64,000 bases of DNA from Pseudoneurospora amorphoporcata (taxonomy: Eukaryota; Ascomycota; Sordariomycetes; Sordariales; Sordariaceae): assembly GCA_033297205.1 (NCBI GenBank), contig MU859100.1, positions 157,611-221,610 of the forward strand. Direction: 5' to 3'. The position numbers were made by a program, and so were the translations under genes. Within the stretch, counting starts at the first letter, position 1, and each line of letters begins with the position of its first letter. The notes beneath the pieces were generated by a model. That model did not search any database, had not been told where the DNA came from, and saw nothing but the letters and a program-made list of their open reading frames with translations. Below are positions 24,085 through 34,940 of this stretch, one piece after another.

Positions 24085-27000
24085 ATGGCCCAGGTCTACC
24101 GCGAAACCCGGTACTCCCGGGATTCCTCCCCCTCGGGCGACGAGGGCTACAGAAGGACAACCACCCGCCGTTACAAGCAGGCGCCGAGCCACAGCCGCGA
24201 GAGAGTCTATGAGCGCGAGATTGACGTCATCGACGATGACCGCCAGAGTGCACGTCTAGACGGCCGCTTCTACGGTCGTCCCACCGGCGGCGAGCTTGTC
24301 CTGGATCGCAGCATAGATGACCGTCTCTATCCCCGCGACGATGACGACCGCCACTATCGCCACGACTCCAGCCGACACAGGGACAGCGACGGATGGGAGC
24401 GCCATTCCTACTACGATGCCGAGAGGGATGCCGAGGTGCGCGTCGAGAGAAAGGTGGAGCGCCGCGAGGACGGCTCTGAAGTCATTCTGGAGCGCCGCAT
24501 CCGCGAACACGTTGACCACGACCATGGCGCCGATGTCGAGATCTACCGCAAGGAAACCGAGTACTACGAGCCTGCGCCACAGCCACAGCCCATCGTCATC
24601 CGCCAACGCCCCGCCGAGCAGAGGATCATTCTCGAGGAAGCCGCTCCTCCTACCGTGGTCGTCCGTGAGCGCCGTGATGACTTTGCTCCCTACGTTGTCG
24701 AGAAGACCGAGGAGGAGTACATCGTCGAGCACATCGACGACGGCCACCATCACAGCCACAGCCGCCACCGTACTGACGGCCACCACTCCCACTCGCGCTC
24801 TCACCACCGCCACGAAGACGAGGAACACTACGCCGGCGCCGCCCGTGTTTCCCGCCGCGACGAGCGTCGCAGCCGCAGCCGCTCCTCCTCCGGCAGCCCC
24901 CACCACAAGCGTCACATCGCCGAGGGCGCCCTCGCCGGCGCCGGCGTCTCCGCCCTGATCGCCTCGCGGCGCAACAAGGAAGGTGAGGTAGATAAGCACA
25001 AGGGGCGCAAGATCCTCGCCGGCGCCGCTCTGGGCGCTCTGGGCACCGAAGCCGTCCACCGCGCCCACAGCGCCTACAAGGAGCGCCATGAGTCCGATGA
25101 CGAGCATGACCGTCGCTCTCGCTCCCGCTCCCGCTCGCACTCCCGCCTCAAGACCGGCTTGGGCATCGCCGCTGTTGCTCTGGCTGCCGCTGGTGCCGCC
25201 AAGTACTACGAGTCCAAGAAGATCGAGAAGGAGGAAGCCGAGCGCGGTCGTGCTCCCCGTCGCTACAGCGAGAGCGACTACTACTCCCGCTCGCCCAGCC
25301 GCAAGCGGTCCAAGTCTCGCGCTGGTTCCGTAGCCAAGGCGGCCCTCGGCACCGCCGCCGCTGTCGGTGTCGTGCAGCACATCCGCCACAAGCGGAGCAA
25401 ATCTCGCCATGGTTCTCGTAGCCGCAGCCGCAGCTCCAGCAGCGACCGCAGCGGACACCACCATTCCAAGTTGAAGACCGGAGCCGAGATCGTGGCCGCT
25501 GGAGTGGCCGCTGGACTGGCCAAGAAGGCGTACGACAAGCACAAGGAGAAGAAGGAGCGGTCGCGCTCGAGACACGCCCCCGACGCCCACGACCCCCGTG
25601 ACCGTGAGTTTTATGACGACGACGGATATGATCGCGACCGCGATTACCGCTCGCACAGCAGAAGCAGGAGCAGAAGCCAACATCGGTCCGCATTACCCTC
25701 TTCCTCCCATTCCAAGAATAACCATGCCCACCCCGATAGGACCGTCGCTGATGATCCTGAATCCTTAGGTTTGGTTGAGTACGGAACGAACCCCGTGCCC
25801 GTTGATTCTCTCAGAGATGAACGACAACAGCAGTCGCATAGTAAGAGCAACAAGAAAAAGGCAGCGCTTGCTACGGCTGGAGCAGCAGCGGTTGCTACTG
25901 CTGCGGCTACGGCTGCGGTGAAGCATAACGAAAGACAAAATAACCGCGATAAGGAACCACCACCAACGCCGCAGTTACTATCTGCTGTTGAAGACTACGA
26001 TGTTCACGGGACTTTCACGGGGTATGAGTCGGCGGCGGAGGAGCAGAGGGAGAAAGAGAGGGAGAGGGAACGCCGCCGGAGAGACAGGACTACGAGGAGG
26101 ACAGACAGGGACAGGGAACGGGATGAAGAGCGAGGTGGTGCGTTGCTAGTACCGAAATCTAGAGAGGAAGAGGAGGAAGTTGGGTATTACTCTGATAGTG
26201 AGGATAGTGAAGAGGAGAGGATGAGAAGACAGAGGGCGAAGAGTAGAGACCGGGAAAGAGAAAGAGAGAGGGAGAGGAGCGAGAGGAGGGCTAGTAGGAG
26301 TCCGGAGAAGAAGGACAGGCCGGCCAGGAGTAAGAGTCGGTTGGGAAGGTTGGCTGCTGGCGCCGCGGCGGCGGGGGCGGCGGCTATTGGGATTAAGAAG
26401 TTGGGTGTTAACAAGGATAAAAAGGACAACAAAGAGAAAGAGAGGGAGAGGGAGAGAGAAAGAGAGAAAGGAAGGGATAAGGAGATCGAGAGGGAAGAGA
26501 GGGACATCGGTTTGGTCGAAAGGAGAAATAGTAGGGATAGCGATAGGGAGAGGGTGGAAAGACAACGGGAGAGGGAACGGGAACGTCGACGTGAGTGATG
26601 ATATTTCTATCTACCTTTGACATCTGTCTTGCTGTGAGACTAGACTCGACTGGAGTCATTCATACTAACGAGAACAAAACAGGCTACGAGGAACAGTCCG
26701 CTCCCACTGATCCTTTCTACCAGCAACAGCGGCGGCCAGCCTCGCCTCCTCACGCATCAGGCGGATATCCCCCGGTACCTCCAACTCCTCCTGCTGTCGC
26801 CCCTGCTGTTGTTGCTTCTGTTCCAACAGCTACATCACCACATCCGGCACAAGCAACACCACCACCGCAGCTACAATCACATCGTTCATCAAATGGGTTT
26901 ACTCAACTCCCTAACATGACCTTCACCGACCCGAATCAGTTCCAAACGCCATACCCGATGGGGCCGGAGGCGATGCCGATGCCTGAGCCGGCACAAGTTC

Positions 27001-28521
27001 AGCAACCAGCTCAGCAACAGCAGTACCAGCAATACCAACCCTACAACCCCAAAGACTACGTTATTTCCTACCCCCCACCTCCTCCAGGCGCGCCGGGTCC
27101 CGAAGTACCGCCGGTACTAGTCCCCGGCTCGTCAGCTGCGGCTACAGCAGCACCACCACCACCTCTCGCATCTGCTCCCCAGGGCCAGGGAGGAGTTCCT
27201 TCCCCGCAAGAAGTACCCGCAGCACTGAGGGCTCCCCAAGGGGTACCAGCTTCATTGATGGTTGGTGCGCCGTCGCATCTTTCGCAGTCGCAGTCGCAGT
27301 CGGTGATCGGAGGGAGCGGAGGGAATGGAGGGAACAACCGTAACCGTAACCGTCCTGAAGATGTGAGTATACGATCATCTCCCAGATCTAGCAGAGATAT
27401 GATGGGTATAGGTGATGAAGAGAGGGAGGAACGCCGCCGCCACTCGATGCATATGTCTAGGTCAAGGCCTAGGCGGCTGAGAGGTGTCGTTGGCGCTGTC
27501 GGCGCCGATGCCGGTAGTGGCAGTGGCAGTGGTACGAGAGAAAGAGAGAAGGGTGCGTTTTCTTAGTTGATTTCTCCTTGGTTATTGTTTTCGGTCACTT
27601 GCTTGTTTTGTGCTGCCTCTTCCCTTCCGTCTGCCCCCTTTCCCTTCCTTTCTCGCCCATTCAGTTCAGTTCAGTTCAGTTCAGCCCAAACTACCACAAC
27701 GTTGCAACAGCGATACTAACATAACCTTTCTCACAGATGGCCTAAGAAGTCCAACAATTGCTCTCCACCCACCCACACCCACCGACTCCTCTTCTTCTCC
27801 ATCCGAAACCGACTCCCCTTCTTCTCCCTCATCATCCGCCCCCAAAGACAACAACAGCAACCAAACTCCGGCCAGCAAATCAGTAACCTTCATCCCCCTC
27901 TCGCCCAAATCCTCACAAACCCTCCAGCGCCACCACGAAGAGCAAATGGCCAAAGAAGCCGCCAAGCGGATTTCCGGCGTCGATCCTGATGCTTCCGATA
28001 ACTCGGACGTCTCCGACTTTGAAGATCGGCTGGATAGGGAGTTGAACGCTTTGGTGCCTGCCAAGTATCGGTCTGCTCCTGCACCTGTCGCCGAGTCTTC
28101 TGGCCATCGGGATCGGGATCGGGATCGGGATCGGTCCCCTTCCAAACGCCATCATGAGGATAGCGACTCCGACTCCACCCTCGAAATCTTACCTGATAGG
28201 TTTGATAAAGATGGTCGTCCTGTGAACCGCCGAGAGCGAAGCAAGCCCTACTCCCGCTCCGGGGAATTTGTTTATCATGATCACCACGGGAACGGACTCA
28301 AACAGATTGCTGGCACTGGACAGTGGGGGATTTCGGGCACGGACGCGGAGGCTGTGGAGAGGATAGTGAGGAAAGTGGAGGGTGTACTGGAGGGCAAGGG
28401 GAGCTGGACGGGGTTGGTTATGGGGTTGTTGAGTGGACGGTTGATGGAGGGTGGTGGAGATTCGGAGGTTGCGAAGCCGAAGAGCAGGAGCAGGAGGAGG
28501 ATGGCGAGGTTGGGGGTTTGA
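24085..28521 (+). CDS. 1386-aa RS/His-rich protein with seven Gly/Ala hydrophobic segments (DUF3824-like)
   Basis: Three exons: 24085-26590, 26683-27552 and 27737-28521 (4161 nt, 1386 aa); phases match at both joins. The N-terminal third is charged, with an early Tyr/Arg-rich part and a His/Ser-rich stretch (about 221-249). It then alternates RS-rich or acidic-basic linkers with seven Gly/Ala-rich hydrophobic segments near residues 278, 308, 357, 412, 465, 590 and 750 (for example LAGAALGALGTEAV and TAGAAAVATAAATAAV). These look like glycine-zipper helices. The middle (about 836-1125) is Pro/Gln-rich and contains YVISYPPPPPGAPGPE. The C-terminal exon has a folded-looking end (about 1290-1360: FVYHDHHGNGLKQIAGTGQW). 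The pattern resembles fungal DUF3824-type repeat proteins, whose role is unknown; this assignment is from memory of the pattern. Intron 2 contains five TTCAG units. Confidence 0.82.
27661..27686 (+). repeat. (TTCAG)5 microsatellite in intron 2
   Basis: Five consecutive TTCAG pentamers lie inside the second intron of the 1386-aa gene, 50 nt upstream of the acceptor used in the annotation (27735-27736). Each unit ends in a potential AG acceptor after a pyrimidine. Confidence 0.85.
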
Positions 28522-29434
28522 GGTTGATAAGGGAGTGGGGGGTTTGGTTAGGTGATGCTGGTGGTGATCAGGGATGAGTTATGATACGGCGATGATGGTA
28601 CGGTGATGGATGGACGAAGACGATGGACGATGGACGATGGTTTGGATATGGATGGGATTGATGACTGATGATGATTAATGACCTTTTTCCTACGCTTACT
28701 ATGTTCTTTCCTTCCTTCCTTACCTGGCTCATCTTTGGTTATGATTTTGATTTGATACTTTAGATACGACTGTATGCGTTTCGACGATGGTTTCATGTTG
28801 TCATTCATTCCTTGATCTTTGTAACCAGTTGCTTGGTTGTGGTTGGCTATGACTTGTTGATCTTCAGTTAGTATGATACCAATATACAATGTGCTCTTTA
28901 CACCATTCCGTATGAAACTTCTCGCGATGGTGAACGTTGTTGAGAGCTCTATCAAAAAAATTGTTCTTTGATGGTAACAGATGTCCGAGAATGCAAGACA
29001 CTCCATGGTTAAGGAGCCTCGAGGCAGATATAATAAAAGATAAGACTTTCTCGAATACCGCATTTATTTTCATACAGAAGCCAATAGTTAGCAAAGCAAT
29101 AATTGATAAAATTCCCTCGCTATGCAAGGTTATCATCAAAACTACATGTAACAGATCAAGATCTCATCGAAACACAAATCAAAAGTAAAGCCAACACCAA
29201 GTATAATCTCTTGTCATACCCAGCCTAATTCCCCGTGTATACCCAAGCCACTCAACCTTTCCTTTTTTTCTATTTCCATTCCCACAATTGTTCTCCGTTT
29301 ACATATCCCCTTATCTCAGATCATGTATACCCTCAGTATCAAATCTTCTTCCTGTTCCTTATCCTTATCCATTTCCATTTCCATCTTGCTGTTCCCTCCT
29401 CTCACTCGCACTCACACTCACACTCCCACTCCTA
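28522..29434. other. Intergenic between convergent genes
   Basis: About 900 bp of 3' flanks containing short GATGG- and CCTTC-type simple repeats (about 28590-28680, 28705-28720). No gene is supported. Confidence 0.5.
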
Positions 29435-31072
29435 CTACCCTTGAAACCTGAAATAGTAGAAATCAGCCTCCGACCCGAACCATAATCCGTCAAGGAGCTG
29501 TCCCCTCACGTTTGCTGGACGCTGCGGTTGGTTGTCGTTTTGGTTCTGGTTAAGGTTGTGGTTGTTGTTGTTGTGCTGTTCCAGGGGTCGTTGAGGTTGG
29601 TGAGGTTGGTGAGGCTGGGAGTGATGTTGTTGAAGTCGAGCGTGATGCTGTTGAGGTTGGGGGTGATGTTGATGGGGTTGAGGAAGTGGTCGAGGTTGGG
29701 GGTGACGTTGCTGCTGTTGGGAGTGGGAGTGAAATTGCTGTTGAAGAAGTTGGAAGTAATGGTCATGTTGAAGATCGGAGTGAAGTTGCTCCCGTCGGAC
29801 CCTTGACGATAAGTGTCTTCCTGCTGCTGCTGATGGCGACGGTGGCGGTGGTGATGGCAACGACAATAGTGCCGAGAGCATTCTTGCACTTGCTTCCCTC
29901 ATTGCCCTTTCCGACTCGAGACGTTGACGCCGCCTGGCTGCCATGGCACGCTGAGCCTGTGTCAGCTCAGCCCGGAGAGCAGCACGGTAACTCCATATTC
30001 CTTCCATATATTCCGTATCCGGCACCCTTGCCATTACCTCATCTATAATGGCCTCTACAGCGCTTCCTATCACTGCTAGTGCCAGGTAACGCCTGACTTG
30101 CCTGGAACGATGAGCCGCTCGTATGTGGTCAAACAGGTCGTCACGAAGCTCCGTCTCAACGCTGTTCAATATCCATTTTTGGACTTCCAGTCTCTCGGTG
30201 AGGTCAGACCGGGCTTCGAGGAGCTCATACTCCCCGTCGGAGAGCTCGTCTTCGTCATCCTCTTCGTCTTCGTCATCTTCTTCCTCTTCGCCATCCTCTT
30301 CCTCGTCGTCATCCTCTCCCTCGTCATCATCTTCTTCCTCATCATCTGCGTCACGGTCCGAGTCTAGATCGAAGTGAGCAGTAACTGTGAACTCGCCACG
30401 TCTGACGGCTTCCTCGATTGTAGGGTCTTCCCCTTCGCCACGCTCTTCCTCAATATCATTCTCTTCCTCGAATTTATCCTCCTCTTCCTCCTCACCATCG
30501 TCGTCTTCATCATCCTCGTCTTCCTCGGCATGCTCATCATCCTCGGCATCCTCCTCATCCTCCTCATCCTCCTCCACCTCCACCACCACCACCACCTCCT
30601 CCACCTCCTCCTCCTTCTCCTCCTCCTCGGCGATAACTTGTTCTTGTTCCTGCCCCTGGGCCTGGGCCTCGCCTGAGTCGTCTGGCACGTCATCGACGAT
30701 CTGTAGGATTTCCTGGAGAGCCTCCCAAACTTCGTGGCGATGAGTCGTTACCACATTGCCACTAGAACTAGCCGCATTGTCTGCTGGGGCCGGAGTAGTA
30801 GTTGCCGCCGTGGCCGCGTCGGTAGTTGAGTTGATTCCATGATATGAGAAGGAACTCGAAGAAGCGACGGCGGGAGGAGTTCTGCAGACTGATATGAGGT
30901 AGAGGTAATTGAATAGATAACTGATATCTTTCATGGTCTCACAATATTTGCGACGGCGTTCCTCTGCCACGCTGCTAGAACTAGCCGCCTTAGCCGCGGT
31001 GGTTGCGGTTGTTCCCCGCGAGGAAGGACCTGAGGCAATGACGGGAGGGTTGCTGTTATGGGAAGAAGACAT
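29435..31072 (-). CDS. Extremely acidic protein with His/Gln-rich tail, function unknown
   Basis: Single exon, 545 aa from the first ATG (31072); the open frame continues upstream only to a TTG. Visible parts in order: Ser/Thr/Ala-rich N-terminus (1-45); a short hydrophobic stretch near 52-64 (YLFNYLYLISVC); Ala/Thr-rich linker; two very long Asp/Glu tracts (about 144-215 and 239-283) broken by a Val run; a helical region (about 283-400) with alternating charge (ERLEVQKWILNSVETELRDD, RRYLALAVIGSAVEAI, RAALRAELTQAQRAMAARRR); and a His/Gln/Pro-rich tail to about 520. The acidic tracts resemble histone- or basic-protein-binding regions, but this composition is not diagnostic. No family is recognised. 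The long complementary open frames on the plus strand are by-products of GAG/GAT repeats. The degenerate 15-bp repeat lies just upstream. Confidence 0.7.
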   Translation of the reverse strand: MSSSHNSNPPVIASGPSSRGTTATTAAKAASSSSVAEERRRKYCETMKDISYLFNYLYLISVCRTPPAVASSSSFSYHGINSTTDAATAATTTPAPADNAASSSGNVVTTHRHEVWEALQEILQIVDDVPDDSGEAQAQGQEQEQVIAEEEEKEEEVEEVVVVVEVEEDEEDEEDAEDDEHAEEDEDDEDDDGEEEEEDKFEEENDIEEERGEGEDPTIEEAVRRGEFTVTAHFDLDSDRDADDEEEDDDEGEDDDEEEDGEEEEDDEDEEDDEDELSDGEYELLEARSDLTERLEVQKWILNSVETELRDDLFDHIRAAHRSRQVRRYLALAVIGSAVEAIIDEVMARVPDTEYMEGIWSYRAALRAELTQAQRAMAARRRQRLESERAMREASARMLSALLSLPSPPPPSPSAAAGRHLSSRVRREQLHSDLQHDHYFQLLQQQFHSHSQQQQRHPQPRPLPQPHQHHPQPQQHHARLQQHHSQPHQPHQPQRPLEQHNNNNHNLNQNQNDNQPQRPANVRGQLLDGLWFGSEADFYYFRFQG

Positions 31073-31204
31073 CGTGATGATGGTTGACTGTTCGGGATAT
31101 GATGATTGGTTGCTGAATGTCCGAGAAAGGTAGGAAGTGATCCTTCGGGATGGCAACGGATCAAGGTGTGTGGACAGTGGTCATGGGTTTGTGGGCCGTC
31201 GGAG

Positions 31205-31870
31205 GGGATATCGTAGGTACTTAGACCTCGGGTGTACAGACTATGGCAGTCTAGATCGTGGGTGTAAACAACGTGGGAGTTGAGACCGTGCGAGTATAGG
31301 CCGTGAGAGTGTAGGTCGTGGGTCCGTAGACCTTAGGTGTACAGACTTTGAGAGTATATACCCTATAGATCGTGAGAGTATGGATGGCGGTTTTGTCGAC
31401 CGTCAGTATGTAGCCCTTGGTGTACAGGCTATGACTGTTTATACCGTACAGGCAGTGAAAGTATGGATCGTGGGTTTTCAGACTGTCGGTATGTTGAAGA
31501 GTGGGTGTACAGACTATGGGTGTATAGGCCCTGTGGACAGTGGGAGTATGGATCGCAGGTTTTAGACCGTCAGTATCTTGACCTTAGGTAGGTTGGTCTT
31601 GGGTGTATAAATGATGGTTGGATAGGTCGTGGTTGTGTATGAAGTGGGTGTCTATTCCGTTAGCGTCCAGCCCGTGGATGTGGATAAGTGTATATAAACC
31701 TTTGGTAGGCAGACCTTGGGTGTATGGATGGTGGGTGTATATATCGTGGGTGGGTGTGTATGTCTTGAATGTTGAACTGTGGGGTGTAAAACGTGGGTGT
31801 GTGGACGTTAGTGTAGACTGTAGGAGTGTTGACCCTGGATGTGAAGATCGTGAGAGTATAGAGCCAAGCA
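31205..31870. repeat. Degenerate 15-bp minisatellite upstream of acidic-protein gene
   Basis: About 40 imperfect units with a 15-bp period and consensus close to TAGACCGTGGGTGTA. Clear consecutive units from 31229 include CAGACTATGGCAGTC, TAGATCGTGGGTGTA, AACAACGTGGGAGTT and GAGACCGTGCGAGTA. A few 9-bp part units interrupt the register. Because 15 is a multiple of three, the array reads as diverged pentapeptides on the minus strand (YTPTV/YTHGL-like), but stops occur in every frame. Confidence 0.88.
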
Positions 31871-32500
31871 GCCACAGGGATGATATGAAGAACGATGGTC
31901 TCGAAGATAGATAGTGATTCTCGAGAGAGAGAAAACTAAGTTGATGGACAGGTGTAAGTATCCGAAAGATCCTCAGATGATGAAGAGCAGTTGTTGATGG
32001 ATCAACTTATTATGCTGTGATTGATGACGATGGGAACGAAGGTCTAGAAGGGGAAATTTTAATTGAAGGAAGAAGATGGGTGGACGAGATTAAGTATGCG
32101 AAATGATTCCAAGTTCGAAGAATAAAATAATAAAATATTATGCGTACAGGTCATGCCCGATGACATTCGCGTTGATCGTCAAGACTCCGAGTCCTGCCTA
32201 CATATCAGCATGGCCATCAAGAATCTGAAGTCCGATGGCAGCAGAGCAAGGGAACAACTGCGCGCATTGCCCCCATTATCATAGCTAGCACGTCCGTCCA
32301 AGGTTTACCGACCATGAAAGCAGATGAGCGAGGTGAGTTCGCATGATGTCGAGATCGGACATGCAACATCGTGGAGCTGGCTGCTGATATCGGAGTTCTG
32401 GACCGGCATGTCCCTTCCGGACATAATGTGGCTTTCAACTACTGAAATATGCACCATAGCACCGGACAGGCGATTTTTCCAAGGGCACATATATGTAGTT

Positions 32501-32727
32501 CTTCAGTTGGCATATATGCAGCGCACGGTTTGTAGTATCGGAGGCGGAGCTGGGGGCGGCTACCTTTAAGCAGAGACTGTCGAGACGAGTTTCTGAATTA
32601 CATGTATGACTCTTCAAGTGCCGTTATGCAGCGCATGGTTTGATATCGTCGGGGACGGAGCTCGGAACGGAGCTTAGGCGGCAAACATTGAGTAGAGATA
32701 GTCGAAACACGAATTGAAAGGCATGTT
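32501..32727. repeat. Diverged ~111-bp tandem duplication
   Basis: Copy 1 (about 32501-32611) and copy 2 (about 32612-32727) align over their whole length. Shared blocks include CTTCA..TG, TATGCAGCGCA.GGTTTG, TATCG..GG.G.CGGAGCT and GAGA..GTCGA. Differences are many and include small gaps. No open frame is shared, so this is noncoding sequence downstream of the eIF2B gene. Confidence 0.75.
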
Positions 32728-32946
32728 TCATTCGACCGGCAAGTTGGTACATTACTATCGACTTCTTCTTTTTTTTTTTTTTTTTGTTTTGGTATCTCCG
32801 GCTTCTAAGGTAGATGCAAAGACAAGCCCATATCTTCGGACTTGTAATGGTCGGCCATGATGGTGGCAAGATGGTCTCGCGTTTGAGGACCACTGGGAGA
32901 TTGTTAGTTTTCTGCTTTGCGATGATCAGGATTCCTGGTTCAGGGC

Positions 32947-34155
32947 TTACAGGTTTGTTACGTAGACGTCAACATATTGGGGTGGCAGGTACTCGGCCAC
33001 GATGTTCTCTACCTCGAGGGCATCCACCGCCTCACCGTCGGCGTAGTCGACAAACGCCGAAGAATCTCCCCGCTCGAACTCGGTCACATCATCCGACGGG
33101 TCTGCGGGGCAGAACTTGTAGACACCGCTTAGGACAATAACGGGCTTGGAGTACTCCCGCGCCGCCCTAGCAGCGATGCTGCACCCGCTCTCTGTGGAAA
33201 CACCGCCGTTCGCATATACGGCCTTGGCGCCGATAACAACCTTGTTTACCCTCGGCATGTAGGCCATCAGGCCGTTGCTAGCCAGGCTGATTGTATTGAC
33301 GCCGAGACCGTTGAGTTTCTTACAGAGGGCAGCGTGGGGCACCTCGCCGGGTTCTTGACGGTCGCCACTGGCGAGGAAGACGGTAAACCTCCTCTTTGCT
33401 GCGGCCTTGACAAGGAACCGCTCGACTGTTGGGGAGGGCAAGTAGGCGAGCACGTAGTCGCCGGGGTGAATCTGAATGTCCGCGAAGCCCGCAATCTGGT
33501 CGTCCGCCTGGCTGATCTCATCCATAATCTCTTCGATGCCATCGATAACTTCGGAGCGTAGGGCATGCATGTTGGCAGATGCGCCCTGGGACATGGGGGT
33601 GGATGCGCCGGTGCCTGGTGATGAAACGGTCTCGGAGACGCAGAGAAGGTTGAACATGGACCTGGACATGGGAAGAGTCGCGGCGCGGAGAGGCGTGGGG
33701 CCTGGCCTCGAGGGCATAGTGGGCGTTGTGGGAAGCTGGGAGAGGTCGGATACTGAGTCGGCCATGTCGTCGGCGTTTCTGTCCTCGGAAGCCTCATCAC
33801 GAATGAGACCCATTACTCGGCGGACGACATTGCCGATGACTTGCTCGCTAGGGGCGGATTGGGCGAGTCTGAGGCCAGTGTTGGAGACCTTTGCGAGCAG
33901 CTGGTCGACGCTCTGCCACTTGGACTTGGCGACGACCTGGAGCAGCATATGGGCGATGGCATTGGCGATATCATCACCCTTGACTTGGCGGCGTTTTAGG
34001 AGGCTGCCCAATCATGTTAGAACCTAATGTGTACATGCAATGTGGACAACAGCGTACTAGACGAGGGACTCAATAGAAGCCTCCAAGGGCTGGGAGTTGA
34101 GAGACTTGAGGAGCTTGCCCAACGTAGGGGCATAGCTCGTTTGCGACGGCGCCAT
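32947..34155 (-). CDS. gcd7: Translation initiation factor eIF2B subunit beta
   Basis: Two exons: 34155-34058 and 34003-32947 (1155 nt, 384 aa), joined inside a Tyr codon. The N-terminal helical part (SLVYLLKRRQVKGDDIANAI) and the C-terminal Rossmann-like half fit the regulatory eIF2B alpha/beta/delta family. Diagnostic stretches are RFTVFLASGDRQEPGEV, VNKVVIGAKAVYANGGV, the following SGCSIAARAAREYSKPVIV and the terminal PPQYVDVYVTNL. The last is typical of the beta subunit, and the length agrees with yeast Gcd7 (381 aa). The factor exchanges GDP for GTP on eIF2; beta, alpha and delta sense phosphorylated eIF2. A Ser/Thr/Pro-rich insert (about 105-165) interrupts the helical half. It diverges from NHP2 over 785 bp. 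Confidence 0.95.
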
Positions 34156-34940
34156 GGTGAGCTTATGTGTGTCTCTGTATATTACTGATGGGACTCGGAT
34201 ATTGAGATTTGTGGATGGGATGGCGAAGTGAGAATGCAAGTGTTCCCTGCTCGAGGCTGTGATGTTTACGAATATGGACGGGGAATGACAAGGCTGCTGG
34301 TCGCAAAAGACTCCAACAATAGCTTCCAGAACGGGACCAAGATCGCTTGCGATTGTGGACTTACAGTGAATTGTCAATGTGAGTCAATGGGTTGCTGTGG
34401 GTGCGCTTTGAGGTATCACAAGCTCTAGAAATTTAGTGGGGCAGGCAGCAACCTTCAACCGAACCGGGCCTCAAGCACAAAGCACTCGCAGCTTTGCGGC
34501 AGGCTAGACGCAGGCCCCACTGAGGTTTCCAAGGCTGCATCCCTGCCAGACAAAAACTGGAGTACCCCACCGAGCAAAGGTGCCCGTCCGGACATTTCTT
34601 ATCGCACCACAATCCAGGCACTAACCTGCCTTATCGGCGCCCGGCGGAACGGCTTTACAATTGGCCTACAAATTTTTGGTCGCGCCGCTCTGCTCTGATT
34701 GACTGGGTCAGTCTGATGGACCCAGTAAAATCTGCGTTGAAGAATCCGTTCGCGATCACCCCCATCACGATACCAATTACCCTGACGCCCCAACCCAGTA
34801 AACTGTTTTTTCTTTACTGCAGTCGGTGTTGTTTGTGACAATATTCCACCAATTCTTAATTCTTGTTTGATACCCCCACCAACCAACAACCATACCCAAC
34901 CAACTACCAACAACACACACATATAATTTAATCCAACAAG
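34156..34940. promoter_or_regulatory. Divergent promoter (eIF2B beta / NHP2)
   Basis: 785 bp between two opposed start codons of genes that both serve translation (initiation factor and rRNA modification), so co-regulation is plausible but not shown. The minus-strand frame at 34599-35204 is a by-product of the Lys-rich NHP2 coding strand. Confidence 0.5.

Larger units (their letters stand above)
31073..32946. other. Intergenic holding the two repeat tracts
   Basis: Apart from the minisatellite and the tandem duplication listed separately, and a T-rich tract at about 32766-32786, no gene is supported in this 1.9 kb. It lies between the start of the acidic-protein gene and the 3' end of the eIF2B beta gene. 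Confidence 0.5.

Noticed and set aside
24256..25683. 475-codon minus-strand open frame inside the 1386-aa gene
   Set aside because: Antisense of regular RS/Gly-Ala codons; hydrophobic and repetitive with no domain.
30123..30743. Long plus-strand frames rich in Ser or hydrophobic residues
   Set aside because: They are complementary readings of the Asp/Glu codon runs of the minus-strand acidic gene.
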